This document shows positions 49,230-60,429 of a stretch of DNA of 64,000 nt, one piece after another; position 1 is the stretch's first letter; each line of letters begins with the position of its first letter. The notes beneath the pieces are model-generated. The model was not told the DNA's origin and did no database searches. It saw only the letters and a list, made by a program, of their open reading frames with translations. Source of the stretch: Hofstenia miamia (Eukaryota > Xenacoelomorpha > Acoela); the NCBI GenBank assembly GCA_004352715.1, contig SCFE01000079.1, forward strand, positions 795,599 through 859,598, read 5' to 3'. Both the position numbers and the translations under genes were made by a program.

Positions 49230-50197
49230 TTTATTAAGCTATTTATAAGGCTAATATTTTAAGCAATATACCAGTATGTATGCAAGGGTATTGGCACTTT
49301 TTATTGTAATTGCAAAATGCGACTAAATTTCAAAGTATATCCAAATTTTGTCTTTTATCAATTAAAAGACTCTGGTGTAGGAAAATTTCTTTTACAATCT
49401 CCAAAATTGCAAATTTTTTGGATGTGGTTTTCTCAATCAAATGCGTTTTTGCCCCATATGATGGGTGACCATTTTGTACAAAATATTCTCCAATGGACAT
49501 CTGCGATAATTACTATATCGTAGAAGTCCATGATTCTCCCATAGTTGCACCACTCCAACCTGAAGCAAAAGCTGACTACCCCACTACTATCTCTAGGTTA
49601 AATACAATACCAATATAATCAGAAAACTTGCTACTTGTACTATAATCATGATGCATGATGCATAGCTAAACTTATGATAAGCACTATCAAGGCATCGTTA
49701 CGGAAAAAAGTAAATTTATGTACTCTTGTTGACATCACTAAGATGTTAAATTTAACAACTATAAAGTAATTTGTTATATAATTTTAGCGCTATAAAGCAT
49801 TTTATAAACCTAATATTTTATGTAATACATTTATACAAGGAAAATTGTACTCCTTCCAATGTAATTGCAAAGTCTACTGACTACAAATCAGATCAAAATG
49901 ATCTTGCTGATATCATTGAATAGAATGAAATTTCATCAAGAGCTAAAAATGCATCGTAATCAATTTTTCAAAAAGCGACTAAATTTTCAAGTAAATTAAA
50001 TTTTTTTAACCAGAGGTATTTGATGTAAAAAATACTTTTACAATCTCTAAAATTGGCACTCTCTTACTTCAATCTTTCTTATCTAAAAAGTGTTTTGTGC
50101 CCAACAATTACCCCATGGGTAATCTTGCCCCATACCCGCTCCGACCTGCCCCGCCTCACCCTGCTTCTTGGATCGACCTGCCCCACTTCCATCTCTG
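49230..50197. repeat. Diverged direct repeat with hAT-like right ends
   Basis: 49230-49596 and 49785-50197 share blocks in the same order: CTAATATTTTA, TGTAATTGCAAA, GCGACTAAATTT, TTTTACAATCTC and TTTTGCCCCATA-like. Both end in a hAT-type terminus read on the minus strand: CTAGAGATAGTAGTGGGG (49596) and CAGAGATGGAAGTGGGGCAG (50197), the second with GGGGCAGG subterminal repeats. These look like two right halves of one non-autonomous family placed in tandem. The 68-codon frame at 49317-49523 is this repeat. Confidence 0.55.
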
Positions 50198-50214
50198 GTC
50201 TAAGCAGAGTTTGA

Positions 50215-51180
50215 AATTGCGACTTGTTTATAGACAGAAATGCATAAATTTATATGATAAATTATTAAGTTAATTGTTATAAATATCTATCATTTCAATA
50301 AATTATATTCATTTTCTATAATTGTTATATTTTATATTATATTGTTCCATTAAACGACATCAAAATTCCATTTAAATAGATCAATGTGGCATTAAAATGG
50401 CAAAAATAGCATTACAATTTCGCGATATTGCAACTATTTTGCCATCAAGTGGCATTAAAATGTAAATATTTTCCATCTTCTTTAACGAGCAATATATGCT
50501 CAGAAGTCAGTTCTATTTTCAACAGCTGCACAATGGAAAATGACTGATTGCAATAAAGCTTTACGTATATGTCTTCTTATTGGCTGCACGCATATTTAAA
50601 TCCTGATTGGCTTAAATATTCACTTCATGTAATATATCACATTTCAAATGCTTGATGCCAAATTCCTAAGACTTTTGAACATGCCAAGTACATTTGGATA
50701 CATAAGTAGCCCAATTAAACGTTATCCTACAAAATAACAAACAAGTTACTACTAGATATTGTTCTTTTGCAATTTTTTGTACATTTGGTCAGATCCCAAA
50801 TCAAATAATAATTAAATTTAAGGTTCTTAGATTTTTTAAAATTGTTTTATGCAACAGTAATCAAATTTTGTTTATTTACCTTTCAAATAGTTATATGAAA
50901 ATTTTTATGAAATTTTTAATCTTCATTCTCGTAATGTTAACAAAACAATATGTTGACAATATGCAGCGCAAAGATACACGTCTAATAACTTGAAATCTCG
51001 CTTAATTTTGATTATGTAAACATTTTTCTTTTCTTTATGCATGAGTAAGCCCTAATGGCAATACAATATCTATTTGAGAACAAATATTAAATGTATACAA
51101 TATCATTGTATAATTCCCATTAAAATTAATCTAGTTCTTCAAATCAAGAATAATGATGCGATGTGCATTCTGTATATGGT
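50215..51180. other. AT-rich DNA without recognised gene
   Basis: Nothing supportable seen. Confidence 0.45.
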
Positions 51181-51185
51181 AGTAT

Positions 51186-52375
51186 CTAATTTTTTTCTCC
51201 GCAGATCTTTTTGGGTAAGGTTACAGCAGCTAAAATTGAAACACTAAAGACAAAGATTATTGCACACATGATAGTACATGTGTTTATAAAACCAAACTGG
51301 CCCATGCGTATTCCTCCGAAAAGAGTCAGGCAGACGAGTAAAAGGAAAGCACTGATTAGCAACAGGCAACTCATTAAGTGGGTTGTCAAACTTGCCACCG
51401 GGTTGCATAAGATTTCAAATGGAAAAAAGATGATAGTTGCAGGGTAGAGCAATGAACACCACTAAAATCAAAAGTGAATACAGATAATATAGATTGCTAA
51501 GTTGAGGAATCCATTCAATTAATATAAAGCCAAATAAAAGAAGAGGATGAGTTGCAACACTCAGCAAGTATAAGGCCTTGCTGTAGCCTTTGTCTAGCAT
51601 TAATACCAAAAACGGTGATAGCAAAGTAAAAGACAAGTTTATTGCGAAACATACGTAAAAGTTGTTAGTTTCATCTAATTCATCCTTTAAAAATATTGCA
51701 ATCGCTGCCATTCGAAATACCACAGCACTTACAAATATAAAGTATGGGGAGCTTAGGCAAATATAGCGCTATCCGATGAACCTTTTCATATTACTGGTTA
51801 TGCTATCACTTCTACCAACGTAATGCACATATATTTTTTGTTGTCTTTGCTGAAATGTAATTAATAATCCAGCTAGACAAATTTGGAGTGTTCCAACGAG
51901 AAGAAAAGGCATTTTGTAACTCCATAGATTAAAAAATGTACCTCCGGCAATAGGAGGCAATATACCGCCGATACCTTGTAACGTTTGCATTAACGATGCA
52001 ATTGCTCCAGGACGGCTTGAATACAACCTAATTACAACGGGTGCTCCGCAACTGCAAACAAGGGCTATAGATAGTCCATTCAACAAACGGTCTGCCATAC
52101 ATAAAAATATCACCATCAATTTAAATACAGAAAGCCAAGAATCATAAGCATAATTCCACGAATGATGGCACCAATTATGAAAAATAATCTTAAGTTAGAA
52201 AGCCTCATGAAGCATGATAAGGTCAAAGAGCATATAAATCCCGATAGGAAATTCATGCCTATTATCATACCTATAATTGCAATTTCAATGACTCTGCTTT
52301 GTGCAAACAACATATATACAGGAGGAATTATTGTTGCATTAAAAGTTTCAGTTGCATAAAAAATTATGACTTCTT
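51186..52375 (-). pseudogene. SLC18B1-like MFS transporter, intronless and broken
   Basis: Read on the minus strand from about 52375, the translation gives most of a 12-helix major facilitator: IIFYATETFNATIIPPVY, helix 2 around IIGMIIGMNFLSGFICSL, helix 3 IIGAIIRGIMLMILGFLY, helix 4 FLCMADRLLNGLSIAL, then MQTLQGIGGILPPIAGGTFF and MPFLLVGTLQICLAGLLI (helices 5-6). The C-terminal half has SSPYFIFVSAVV, LVLMLDKGYSKALYLL (MFS loop motif), PFEILCNPVA and a last helix IIFVFSVSILAAV. The MQTLQGIGG...PIAGG and DKGYSK...FPFEIL blocks are closest to SLC18B1, a vesicular polyamine transporter family. Defects: a frameshift near 52120, an in-frame TAG at 51771-51769 with homologous coding continuing directly after it, and a frameshift near 51440. 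About 1.2 kb without introns suggests a retrocopy or single-exon paralogue. Helix 1 and a start codon are missing. Assembly indels cannot be excluded. Confidence 0.7.
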
Positions 52376-52384
52376 GAAATTAGC

Positions 52385-54330
52385 CATGATTCCAGGTAAA
52401 CCTAAATTTTACTGAACTTTAGAATATAAAACATAACTTTGTTATCGGAAAATACTTAGCCCTATTTTAGCTGGGCTATTTTGTAGCAGTTACTCCTGGG
52501 AGCCGATTTGCCCACTAAGATGTGGAAAACGGTACATCGTATTGAGATACTTAGAGATGTCAGGAATACCTTGGCGCTAGTCATTTTGTGATTCGATAAT
52601 TAATATGCAAATTATACCCACATAAATTAGATTAGGTATCAAATTTCTTAATTTCTCATTGACACAATATTTTAAAAATATTACTAAATAGGAATTTAGA
52701 GAAAGGAATATAATGCAAATAAAACATTGAAAACACTTAATTATAATTTTGCATTGAAAATTATGAATTGGCTTCAATTCATAGTTTTTACATACAAATC
52801 TTTATTTTCAAAATTCTCAAGAAAAAAATGTCAGTTTTTCATAGACTTTTTAAGATCGCTATAACACTGTAACCCTTGTTTCTATCTACAAAATTTTCGC
52901 GTCAGAAGTTGGGGAACAAGTTAAGGGAAAAATTCGTAGAATGATAGTTTATTTACAAAAATGGTTTCTGAGTTATATCTAAAAATATGGAGGGGTTAAA
53001 TCAAAAAGATGCGAGATTTGCCAAAGGAAATCAACCATTAAAAAAAACTTGTATTCTGAAATTCAATAATTAGAACGTTGTAAAAATTTTGAAATAATGA
53101 TAAAAAGTAAAAAATAACACTAAAATGCAATGTGGTCAACTTTGTGCGCAAGAACGTAAATTCTTAGTAAAAAATGCTAATCAAATCACGCAATGGAAAA
53201 CGAATCAATACGATTTCAGAGAACGTTGCACATGGCAGTAAAAGTTTTTTCGCATAAAAAAAAAGGCTCTTCAAATGCTCTTCAGACAGGAATTTTTTAA
53301 TAGCAAATTTCTGGTTTCTAATTACCTGTAATAACGAAGATTTTCATCAATTGGCCTATTTAAAACAAAAATATGATTAATTAGAGACTATCTAAAACTT
53401 TATGTTAGTTCATCTTAGCCATAAAATTTCTAAAAAAAGAATTAATGCTTTCATCTGTAATTTAATTTTTAGCGTAGTATGCTTTTGTAATTTAGTTGTT
53501 TGTAGTAAACTGCATTCCAAGTTTGCTTCACAAAACCAATCATATTTCCTTTCAGATCATTTTATAGCAATTATAGCAATTGCTTTGGAACAATGTCTAC
53601 ACTAATGTATTCTTAAAAATTTTGGCGTGTAGTTTTCATTTCTTTTAAATATAACAAAAAAGAGAAAATTTGAAAAGTTAATATAATTTAATTAACTCTT
53701 CTGACATTGCATTTGCTGGAACACAATAGTGATATAAATCTATTATAAACATTATTCAATAGAAATTTTTTTTGAGAAATGTTGATTAATTCACATGTAT
53801 ACCGAAATTTCTAAAATTGCCTTGCAGTTTCTATTATTGTGACAGTATTGATCTATATGGGATTAAAATTTCAATTCATAATGCACATTACTTCCCTTAA
53901 ATTTTGTTTTCATTTTTAGCATATCACACATTTCTTGAAAATAAATAGAAAATTTGTTCATAAAAATATATAGGAATGTAGGTCTGTACACCCCTTACAT
54001 ACCTCAAATATCGGAATTTTTGAAATCCTTAAGAATACAGGCTCAAATGTCTAAAATGCAGAAAGCCCAAACTTTTGAGCCCTAATAATAAGATTTTTTT
54101 AAACCTTGTTTTTTTATAAACCTAGAATGGAGTATTCCCGAAAATATTGCACTGGTGGCAAACTTATATCTTCAAAATTGAGTTAGTAAAAATTTAACCA
54201 CAAATGGATCAATTAATTCAAATATTCTAAAGTGGGGAGTCCTCACCACTTCGGTTCTACTAATGTGCTTTTCGAAACTCAAAATTTCCAAGATAAACAA
54301 TTTAAAAATGGGAACACTTAGGCAATTCAG
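52385..54330. other. AT-rich DNA without recognised gene
   Basis: A GC-richer patch at about 52490-52585 (CTGGGAGCCGATTTGCCC) is unassigned. Small open stretches here are AT-rich noise. Confidence 0.45.
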
Positions 54331-54335
54331 AAGTC

Positions 54336-54337
54336 GT

Positions 54338-54399
<62 letters not shown>

Positions 54400-54406
54400 G
54401 TGTGTT
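54336..54406. repeat. (TA)n microsatellite
   Basis: TA run with two TACATA interruptions; the translation of this region as repeated Ile-Tyr is not a protein. Confidence 0.95.
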
Positions 54407-54574
54407 TATAAGCCGATCAAAATAATCATTTCATGGCCTGTTAGATAGACATCTTCTTTATGATATTGCATGCATATCTTATTCTATGTACTAGTTATGA
54501 AACAATAATTTTGTATTTTGTAAAATGCCTTTTTGTTGGACTGTGCAACAAAAATCAACTAATATGATTACCAT

Positions 54575-54750
54575 CACAAAAAAAATTGGAGCTGGAATTG
54601 CTCCATAACTATTGGCCTTTGGCTCCATTTCCTGCTTTAACCCCACTTTAAATATTGGCCTAGTTTTCATTCCAACTCAAAGTAAAATGCTCTTCTTCTT
54701 GGTTCTGACTCCGGACTTCGACCTCTGGCTCCAGTTCCTAATCAGTGATA
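54575..54750. repeat. TGGAGC-motif repeat, possible hAT fragment
   Basis: Contains TTGGAGCTGGAATTGCTCCA at the left and GGACTTCGACCTCTGGCTCC at the right: a cluster of GGAGC/GCTCC motifs of the type found at the ends of some hAT elements. Termini not resolved. Confidence 0.35.
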
Positions 54751-54774
54751 TTGACATTCAATAAAAAAATGTAC

Positions 54775-54835
54775 TCGCCCCGACCGACCCTACTATCGAT
54801 TTACTTAACCGACCTGACCAGACTCGAAAAAGACT
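54775..54835. repeat. CGACCxGACC-type motif cluster
   Basis: Contains CTCGCCCCGACCGACCC and CCGACCTGACCAGACTCG, related to the motif clusters at 43811-44160 and 57000-57055. Confidence 0.3.
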
Positions 54836-55138
54836 AAATACTCAATATAAAATTGTACAAAAAATTGCGAAAAATATATACAAAGAGGATAGCAGTAGAA
54901 TTACAAAAATTCTATAATTAGTGAAAAATTGTCCTAAAAAAGCTAGTCATCAACAGTTGATAGGGATTGTGAAAATATTTTAAAAAACCTGTCAATTGTT
55001 GAATTTTAGCCAATCTTTTACTCAAATTTTTCACTAGAGTTCACAACGATATGTTGCTAAGTAGTTAGCAAAAGTAAATCAAGATGCTTTTATTTATGCT
55101 TAACTCCTCTTTTCTTATAACTAGGAAATGCTTTACTT

Positions 55139-55310
55139 CAGGGGCGGCAGAACGAATTTTCGTTAAGGGAGGGGGAGCAAGGCATTCATATTACATAACA
55201 TACTAAATATTTAGAGGACTTTAACTGTTTAAATTATAAAATTTAAGGAGATTTTTTCTAAATTTCCATTTAAGGGGTTACTGTCCCCCTTCCCTTCTCG
55301 CTCACCACTG
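55139..55310. mobile_element. 172-bp hAT MITE with 8-bp target duplication
   Basis: The left terminus is CAGGGGCGGCAGAACG. The reverse complement of the right terminus is CAGTGGTGAGCGAGAAGG, matching at the CAG-GG-G core. Flanks are CTTTACTT (55131-55138) and CTTTAATT (55311-55318), an 8-bp target duplication with one mismatch. The purine-rich AGGGAGGGGGAGC stretch near the left and CCCCCTTCCCTTC near the right are inverted to each other. Typical short non-autonomous hAT; no coding. Confidence 0.8.
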
Positions 55311-55329
55311 CTTTAATTTTATCATTCAT

Positions 55330-56300
55330 ACGCATCGTTAGATAATGTTCTACCAAAAACATGTTTATTCAACATTGGAATTCAATTTCCAGCATTAGAA
55401 AAAATCGTTGGAAGTGCGTTTGAAACTTTTTAATGAATTGTTGCAGATTACAATGTGCCAAAATATTAATATCAATTACTTGGCAAACCCTAAGATGCAT
55501 TCCATATTCTCTAATTTTAAAAATTGAGGTTACTATTAACTATATAGATTTAAACAAAAGTTTGACACATAAATTGAAACTTACCAAATTTGCCTGTTAA
55601 TATTTGAGAATTTCTGAATATAGCATTTTGAAAAATGATTTTCTTTAAGTGGCAATAAAGGAAAAAGTCGATAAGACGCAATAATGTATATAACACTAAA
55701 GATAACCACCCGAAGGATGTGATCCTAAAAATTATATTCCGAATCAATCCTATTCTTTCATGCACATGATCTATGTAATTTTCACTATCCGAACCTTAGT
55801 AACATTTGGATTAAATAAGTAAAAACTTAAATATATCAGTTTCTTTTTCAATTAATCTGAACCGTGTTGATTTCAAAAAAACTTTGTATATGGCTTATGT
55901 AAAACAATGGTTTGTCATATATTGCTATAAGCCTACAAAGAAGAATATTAATAGCATACCAACAACATTGCTAAAATTGATTAATCCACAAATTGAATAA
56001 TAGCAATTATCAATTCAATAATAGAAAATGGACATGTCAAATTAATACTTCTTATAGAAGTTTGTTTGGACTACGTTATCTATGGGATGAAATAAGTAGA
56101 AAATCTGGATGATTTGAATACTTTGTATGCACATTTTGAGCGATCTACTCCATTGATGGCATATTTTTACCTTTTGCAAACCTTGAATTCCTAGATATAT
56201 GTATTATGTTTGATATTATGAAGTAATCGTTTTACATATCCACGCATAATAGAACTTCGTTTATAAAGAATTACGGAAACTTCTATTGAAATAGTAGCAA
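55330..56300. other. AT-rich DNA without recognised gene
   Basis: Nothing supportable seen. Confidence 0.45.
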
Positions 56301-56302
56301 AA

Positions 56303-56336
56303 TATCTATCTATCTATCCATCTATCTATCTATCTA

Positions 56337-56369
<33 letters not shown>
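56303..56369. repeat. Compound microsatellite (ATCT)n-(TA)n
   Basis: (ATCT)n from 56303 to about 56340 passing into (TA)n to 56369, directly abutting the hAT element. Confidence 0.95.
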
Positions 56370-56372
<3 letters not shown>

Positions 56373-57850
56373 CCAGAATCCGGTATCCGGATCCGGCATC
56401 CTGAAAAATTGGCAATGACACAACCGGATCTGGACATTCGGTATCCGGTAAAATTTAACTTGTTTGCCGGATTTTACCTGATAATATATTCTAAAATATA
56501 AACTTAATTTAAAAATGGAATTTTCGAGGAAAAGCTATATTTTTTCCAAAATATGGGAATTTTCTTACAACAAAACAAGTTTTTCTTGCATATCAGGACG
56601 TAGTATATTTCATATTTATTTATTTTTGTTCGTAAGAGGTCGATATTAATTGGGAAATTAGGTTGTTCTTCATTAATATTATAATTGGAGCAACCAAATG
56701 TTGTAAAAAGCATTTTTTCTGTTGGTCTAGTTTGCAGTCTGCTTAAAATTAGATGGCTTTCAGATCTCGGGTGCAGTGAAATAGGAAGTTATAGAGTCAT
56801 TAAAAGTCATATTATTGTTTTTTGAAAAATACGGTAATATTTGTGGTTAAAGTGTCATGAAAGTAATATTTTGGCATACTTTCATAAAAATTAAGAAAAA
56901 ATTAATGCTAGATTGTGATTGCTTTAAATCATTATTTGAACTAATATATATATATATATATATATATTATATTCTTTCAAGTTCAATTAATGTACTTCCA
57001 GGTCTAACCCACGAGAAGTTTAATTGCTAGCTAATTGTTGACCCGACCTGACCCACTGTTCAACGCATTTATAGGACTGGCCATGTATGCTGGCATCTGA
57101 GAAAATATTAAAGGACCTATATGCATTATTATTTCATGGATTTTGCAATTCACACGCTTTGCAGAACTGTGGCATGCGTATTCAGGCAAAATATAAGAGA
57201 GTTAATAATCTAATTGCTTCAATTAAGGCTGCTATCATGAAAAATTAAAGTTGTTCAATGTTTGATAGAATTGAAATTCCACCAGATGATGTTATTACTC
57301 CCACCCTTGATCTTGGAAAAGATATCTATGAAGTAATCGCCTATATGAAGTCACGATTAGAATACACTGGTTTCACTGCTATAATTGAAGGAAAGGGGAT
57401 GGACATTTAATCGAAATTGTTTGCCAAGTTAGGAAAATGTCAAGCAACATCGGTTGCAGTTGAGAAAACTTTTAGTCTATGACAGAGATCTTAATCACAC
57501 TAATATATGGAAATGTATTTGCTGTTATCATAATTTCGTGAAGTAGTTGCTTTAAAAAACTGACTTATTATGAAATTTTTTGTATTTGTTTTATATCTTG
57601 TTCTCAGTAATAGAGAAACGTTTCTTATTGATTAAATTGATCCTTTTGAAAAATGGATGCTCATATTTTAGGGCATATTTAACTAAATTCCGTCATATTT
57701 TGTCATAAAAATAAGGTTATACTTTGTTTTTTTAAAGTCATATTTCTGGTTTTCCTAATAATAATAAAGCAATATATTATCCAGTATCCGGTAAATTATC
57801 CGGAATTATCCAGTATCCGGATTATACAATTCACTATCCGGATACCATCC

Positions 57851-57853
<3 letters not shown>
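56368..57853 (+). mobile_element. hAT transposon with C-terminal transposase remains
   Basis: The right end read on the minus strand is TAGGGATGGTATCCGGATAG. The left end begins in TA repeats with GTGCCAGAATCCGGTATCCG. Subterminal TATCCGG motifs cluster at both ends. The plus strand in one frame (57105-57480) reads FCNSHALQNCG and KRVNNLIASIKAAI (like the Cys/His helix region of hAT transposases), then LDLGKDIYEVIAYMKSRLEY, then QATSVAVEKTFSL (57441-57479), the conserved hAT C-terminal dimerisation motif. Stops TAA after AAIMKN, TAA after GKGMDI and TGA after TFSL break it. The N-terminal half is not readable, and a TA tract (56943-56968) and a GACCC-motif fragment (57000-57055) interrupt it. 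TA repeats on both sides fit an 8-bp TATATATA target duplication. Copy 1 is at 3033-4650. Confidence 0.75.
56943..56968. repeat. (TA)n tract inside the hAT element
   Basis: TA run, followed at 57000-57055 by a GACCCGACCTGACCCACTG end that may be a nested non-autonomous element. Confidence 0.9.
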
Positions 57854-57890
<37 letters not shown>

Positions 57891-57896
57891 TATATA
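57854..57896. repeat. (TA)n microsatellite
   Basis: TA run with one TACATA interruption, abutting the right end of the hAT element. Confidence 0.95.
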
Positions 57897-57899
57897 AAA

Positions 57900-58290
57900 T
57901 ACATGAAAACATTTTCCATCTTTTAAAAAATTCAAATGGCAATTATGGAAAGAACATAGGTTTTGTAAGGCTTCATTTTGAAAAATGATGCTTTGTGTTT
58001 TATGTTGATATATCGTGCTACAACAAATACCAAGCCTTACGGTATCATTCCTGAAATCGATGAAAAACCTGAAGATCAAACACTGAGTTACTGCTAATGG
58101 GCGACACAATCAGGCGGGCGTAAGCATTCTGTACTAGTATTTAAATGTGTATATCAGTGATACACTAATGTGAAATGCTATTGTAAATACTCGTTTTAAA
58201 GGCATTTGTACATAACAAAACGGTTTAGAAAAAAATATCCAACTAATTGGCTGATGATACATCACCATTGTTTCAAAAGCTATCAGAGTT
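57900..58290. other. No recognised gene
   Basis: Short unique stretch before the gap; no supported coding region. Confidence 0.4.
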
Positions 58291-59290
58291 NNNNNNNNNN
58301 NNNNNNNNNNNNNNNNNNNNNNNNNNNNNNNNNNNNNNNNNNNNNNNNNNNNNNNNNNNNNNNNNNNNNNNNNNNNNNNNNNNNNNNNNNNNNNNNNNNN
58401 NNNNNNNNNNNNNNNNNNNNNNNNNNNNNNNNNNNNNNNNNNNNNNNNNNNNNNNNNNNNNNNNNNNNNNNNNNNNNNNNNNNNNNNNNNNNNNNNNNNN
58501 NNNNNNNNNNNNNNNNNNNNNNNNNNNNNNNNNNNNNNNNNNNNNNNNNNNNNNNNNNNNNNNNNNNNNNNNNNNNNNNNNNNNNNNNNNNNNNNNNNNN
58601 NNNNNNNNNNNNNNNNNNNNNNNNNNNNNNNNNNNNNNNNNNNNNNNNNNNNNNNNNNNNNNNNNNNNNNNNNNNNNNNNNNNNNNNNNNNNNNNNNNNN
58701 NNNNNNNNNNNNNNNNNNNNNNNNNNNNNNNNNNNNNNNNNNNNNNNNNNNNNNNNNNNNNNNNNNNNNNNNNNNNNNNNNNNNNNNNNNNNNNNNNNNN
58801 NNNNNNNNNNNNNNNNNNNNNNNNNNNNNNNNNNNNNNNNNNNNNNNNNNNNNNNNNNNNNNNNNNNNNNNNNNNNNNNNNNNNNNNNNNNNNNNNNNNN
58901 NNNNNNNNNNNNNNNNNNNNNNNNNNNNNNNNNNNNNNNNNNNNNNNNNNNNNNNNNNNNNNNNNNNNNNNNNNNNNNNNNNNNNNNNNNNNNNNNNNNN
59001 NNNNNNNNNNNNNNNNNNNNNNNNNNNNNNNNNNNNNNNNNNNNNNNNNNNNNNNNNNNNNNNNNNNNNNNNNNNNNNNNNNNNNNNNNNNNNNNNNNNN
59101 NNNNNNNNNNNNNNNNNNNNNNNNNNNNNNNNNNNNNNNNNNNNNNNNNNNNNNNNNNNNNNNNNNNNNNNNNNNNNNNNNNNNNNNNNNNNNNNNNNNN
59201 NNNNNNNNNNNNNNNNNNNNNNNNNNNNNNNNNNNNNNNNNNNNNNNNNNNNNNNNNNNNNNNNNNNNNNNNNNNNNNNNNNNNNNNNNN
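58291..59290. other. Assembly gap (exactly 1000 N)
   Basis: Round-number gap, probably of unknown true size. Confidence 1.
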
Positions 59291-59293
59291 TTC

Positions 59294-60420
59294 GAGTCAC
59301 CTCTCGACCAATCAGAAAAAAGTGGAACGGGCTTCGAGTCTCTTAATACTACTCTTTGAGGAGAATGACATCTAGGACATGTACTAGTCTTCATGCAGCC
59401 GGCGTTTTAATCAATTTGCGATTTCTGAAGTGAAGCACCAACTAGACAGAGATGTTTCAGACCAATTTCACAAATAAGACATGCGAAAACAGCTTCGGTT
59501 AAGGCAAATTATGACAATTCATCCAGAACAGAATCAGTTAGAAAATTGGCTACAACTAGGGTAGTAGCATAGCATCATTGATTGTACATTGCAAAATTTT
59601 GGTAGATGTTTTTCGCTCACTCTTGCGGGTGCAGATGGCAGAATTAGAAACCCTCTTAGAAATTTCATTGAAAGACTCAATGGATGACAACATTTGGAAA
59701 CACGATTGTGTAGAAAGAACTTGAAGCAAGTTTGTCTGCCCGCTCAATTCTAGCCCCATATTTGATGCTGCTATCAAAATGTATTATGTTATGTTCCCTT
59801 TTTCCTTTTCCAACAACTGCAGTGTCGTTAGAAATCGATGAATGTAAGTGAAAGTTCTTGGAGACAGTGATCTACAAAAATATTAAATCCTGTCTTGACC
59901 AATTGGAATGCTGTTAAACTCAGCAGAAAAAGCTATACGTCATTCTGAGGTAAATGAAGAAATTTTACAGAGATCCAGCCATATGACATAGCTCTAAAGG
60001 ATGCGATTTCATAGCAAATGAATGCCTAAGCTAGGCAGAATCCTGGAAAAGGTAGAATTTGTTATTCATTTACTGCGCTGGATGACTTAGTAATGGAACT
60101 CATATGATTTCGTTCATCTTCACAAATAGCTGTATCTTCCAAAACTTGTTCTTAGTCTTTCATCTACCCTAACTCAATTATCATCAACAAAGTTCAAATG
60201 GGTGCAAATTCAGTGAAAAGCATCCTCTTAATAACATACTTGAAAACATCGAAACCCAAATCACCATTGTGATTGTAGCCGACATATTTCCCATAATTAG
60301 TGAAGTTTTAGTTGGCTCATGACAAAATTTGTCTTCCTTAATAAGACGTCGCATTGTGCACGCCGCAACATTCTCAATATAATCGACTAGAATGTATTCA
60401 GAGAGCAATTCTAAATCCAT
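59294..60420 (-). pseudogene. Decayed coding DNA, family not recognised
   Basis: Minus-strand translations give protein-like pieces in changing frames. From high to low coordinates: MDLELLSEYILVDYIENVAA followed by a Met/Arg-rich stretch (60420-60184, 78 codons), then NDTAVVGKGKREHNIIHFDS and GARIERADKLAS (about 59840-59710), then AVFACLICEIGLKHLCLVGA (about 59510-59440), then KTSTCPRCHSPQRVVLRDSK (about 59394) running into the gap. GC content is above the surrounding DNA. The CPRC pair could be half of a zinc-binding site. Numerous stops and frame shifts show it is dead. It could be a retrocopied host gene or a transposon ORF; no diagnostic motif is seen. Confidence 0.3.
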
Positions 60421-60429
60421 CTTAAATAT

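Noticed and set aside
58134-59394. Several 370-390-codon frames on both strands
   Set aside because: All are created by the 1000-N gap.
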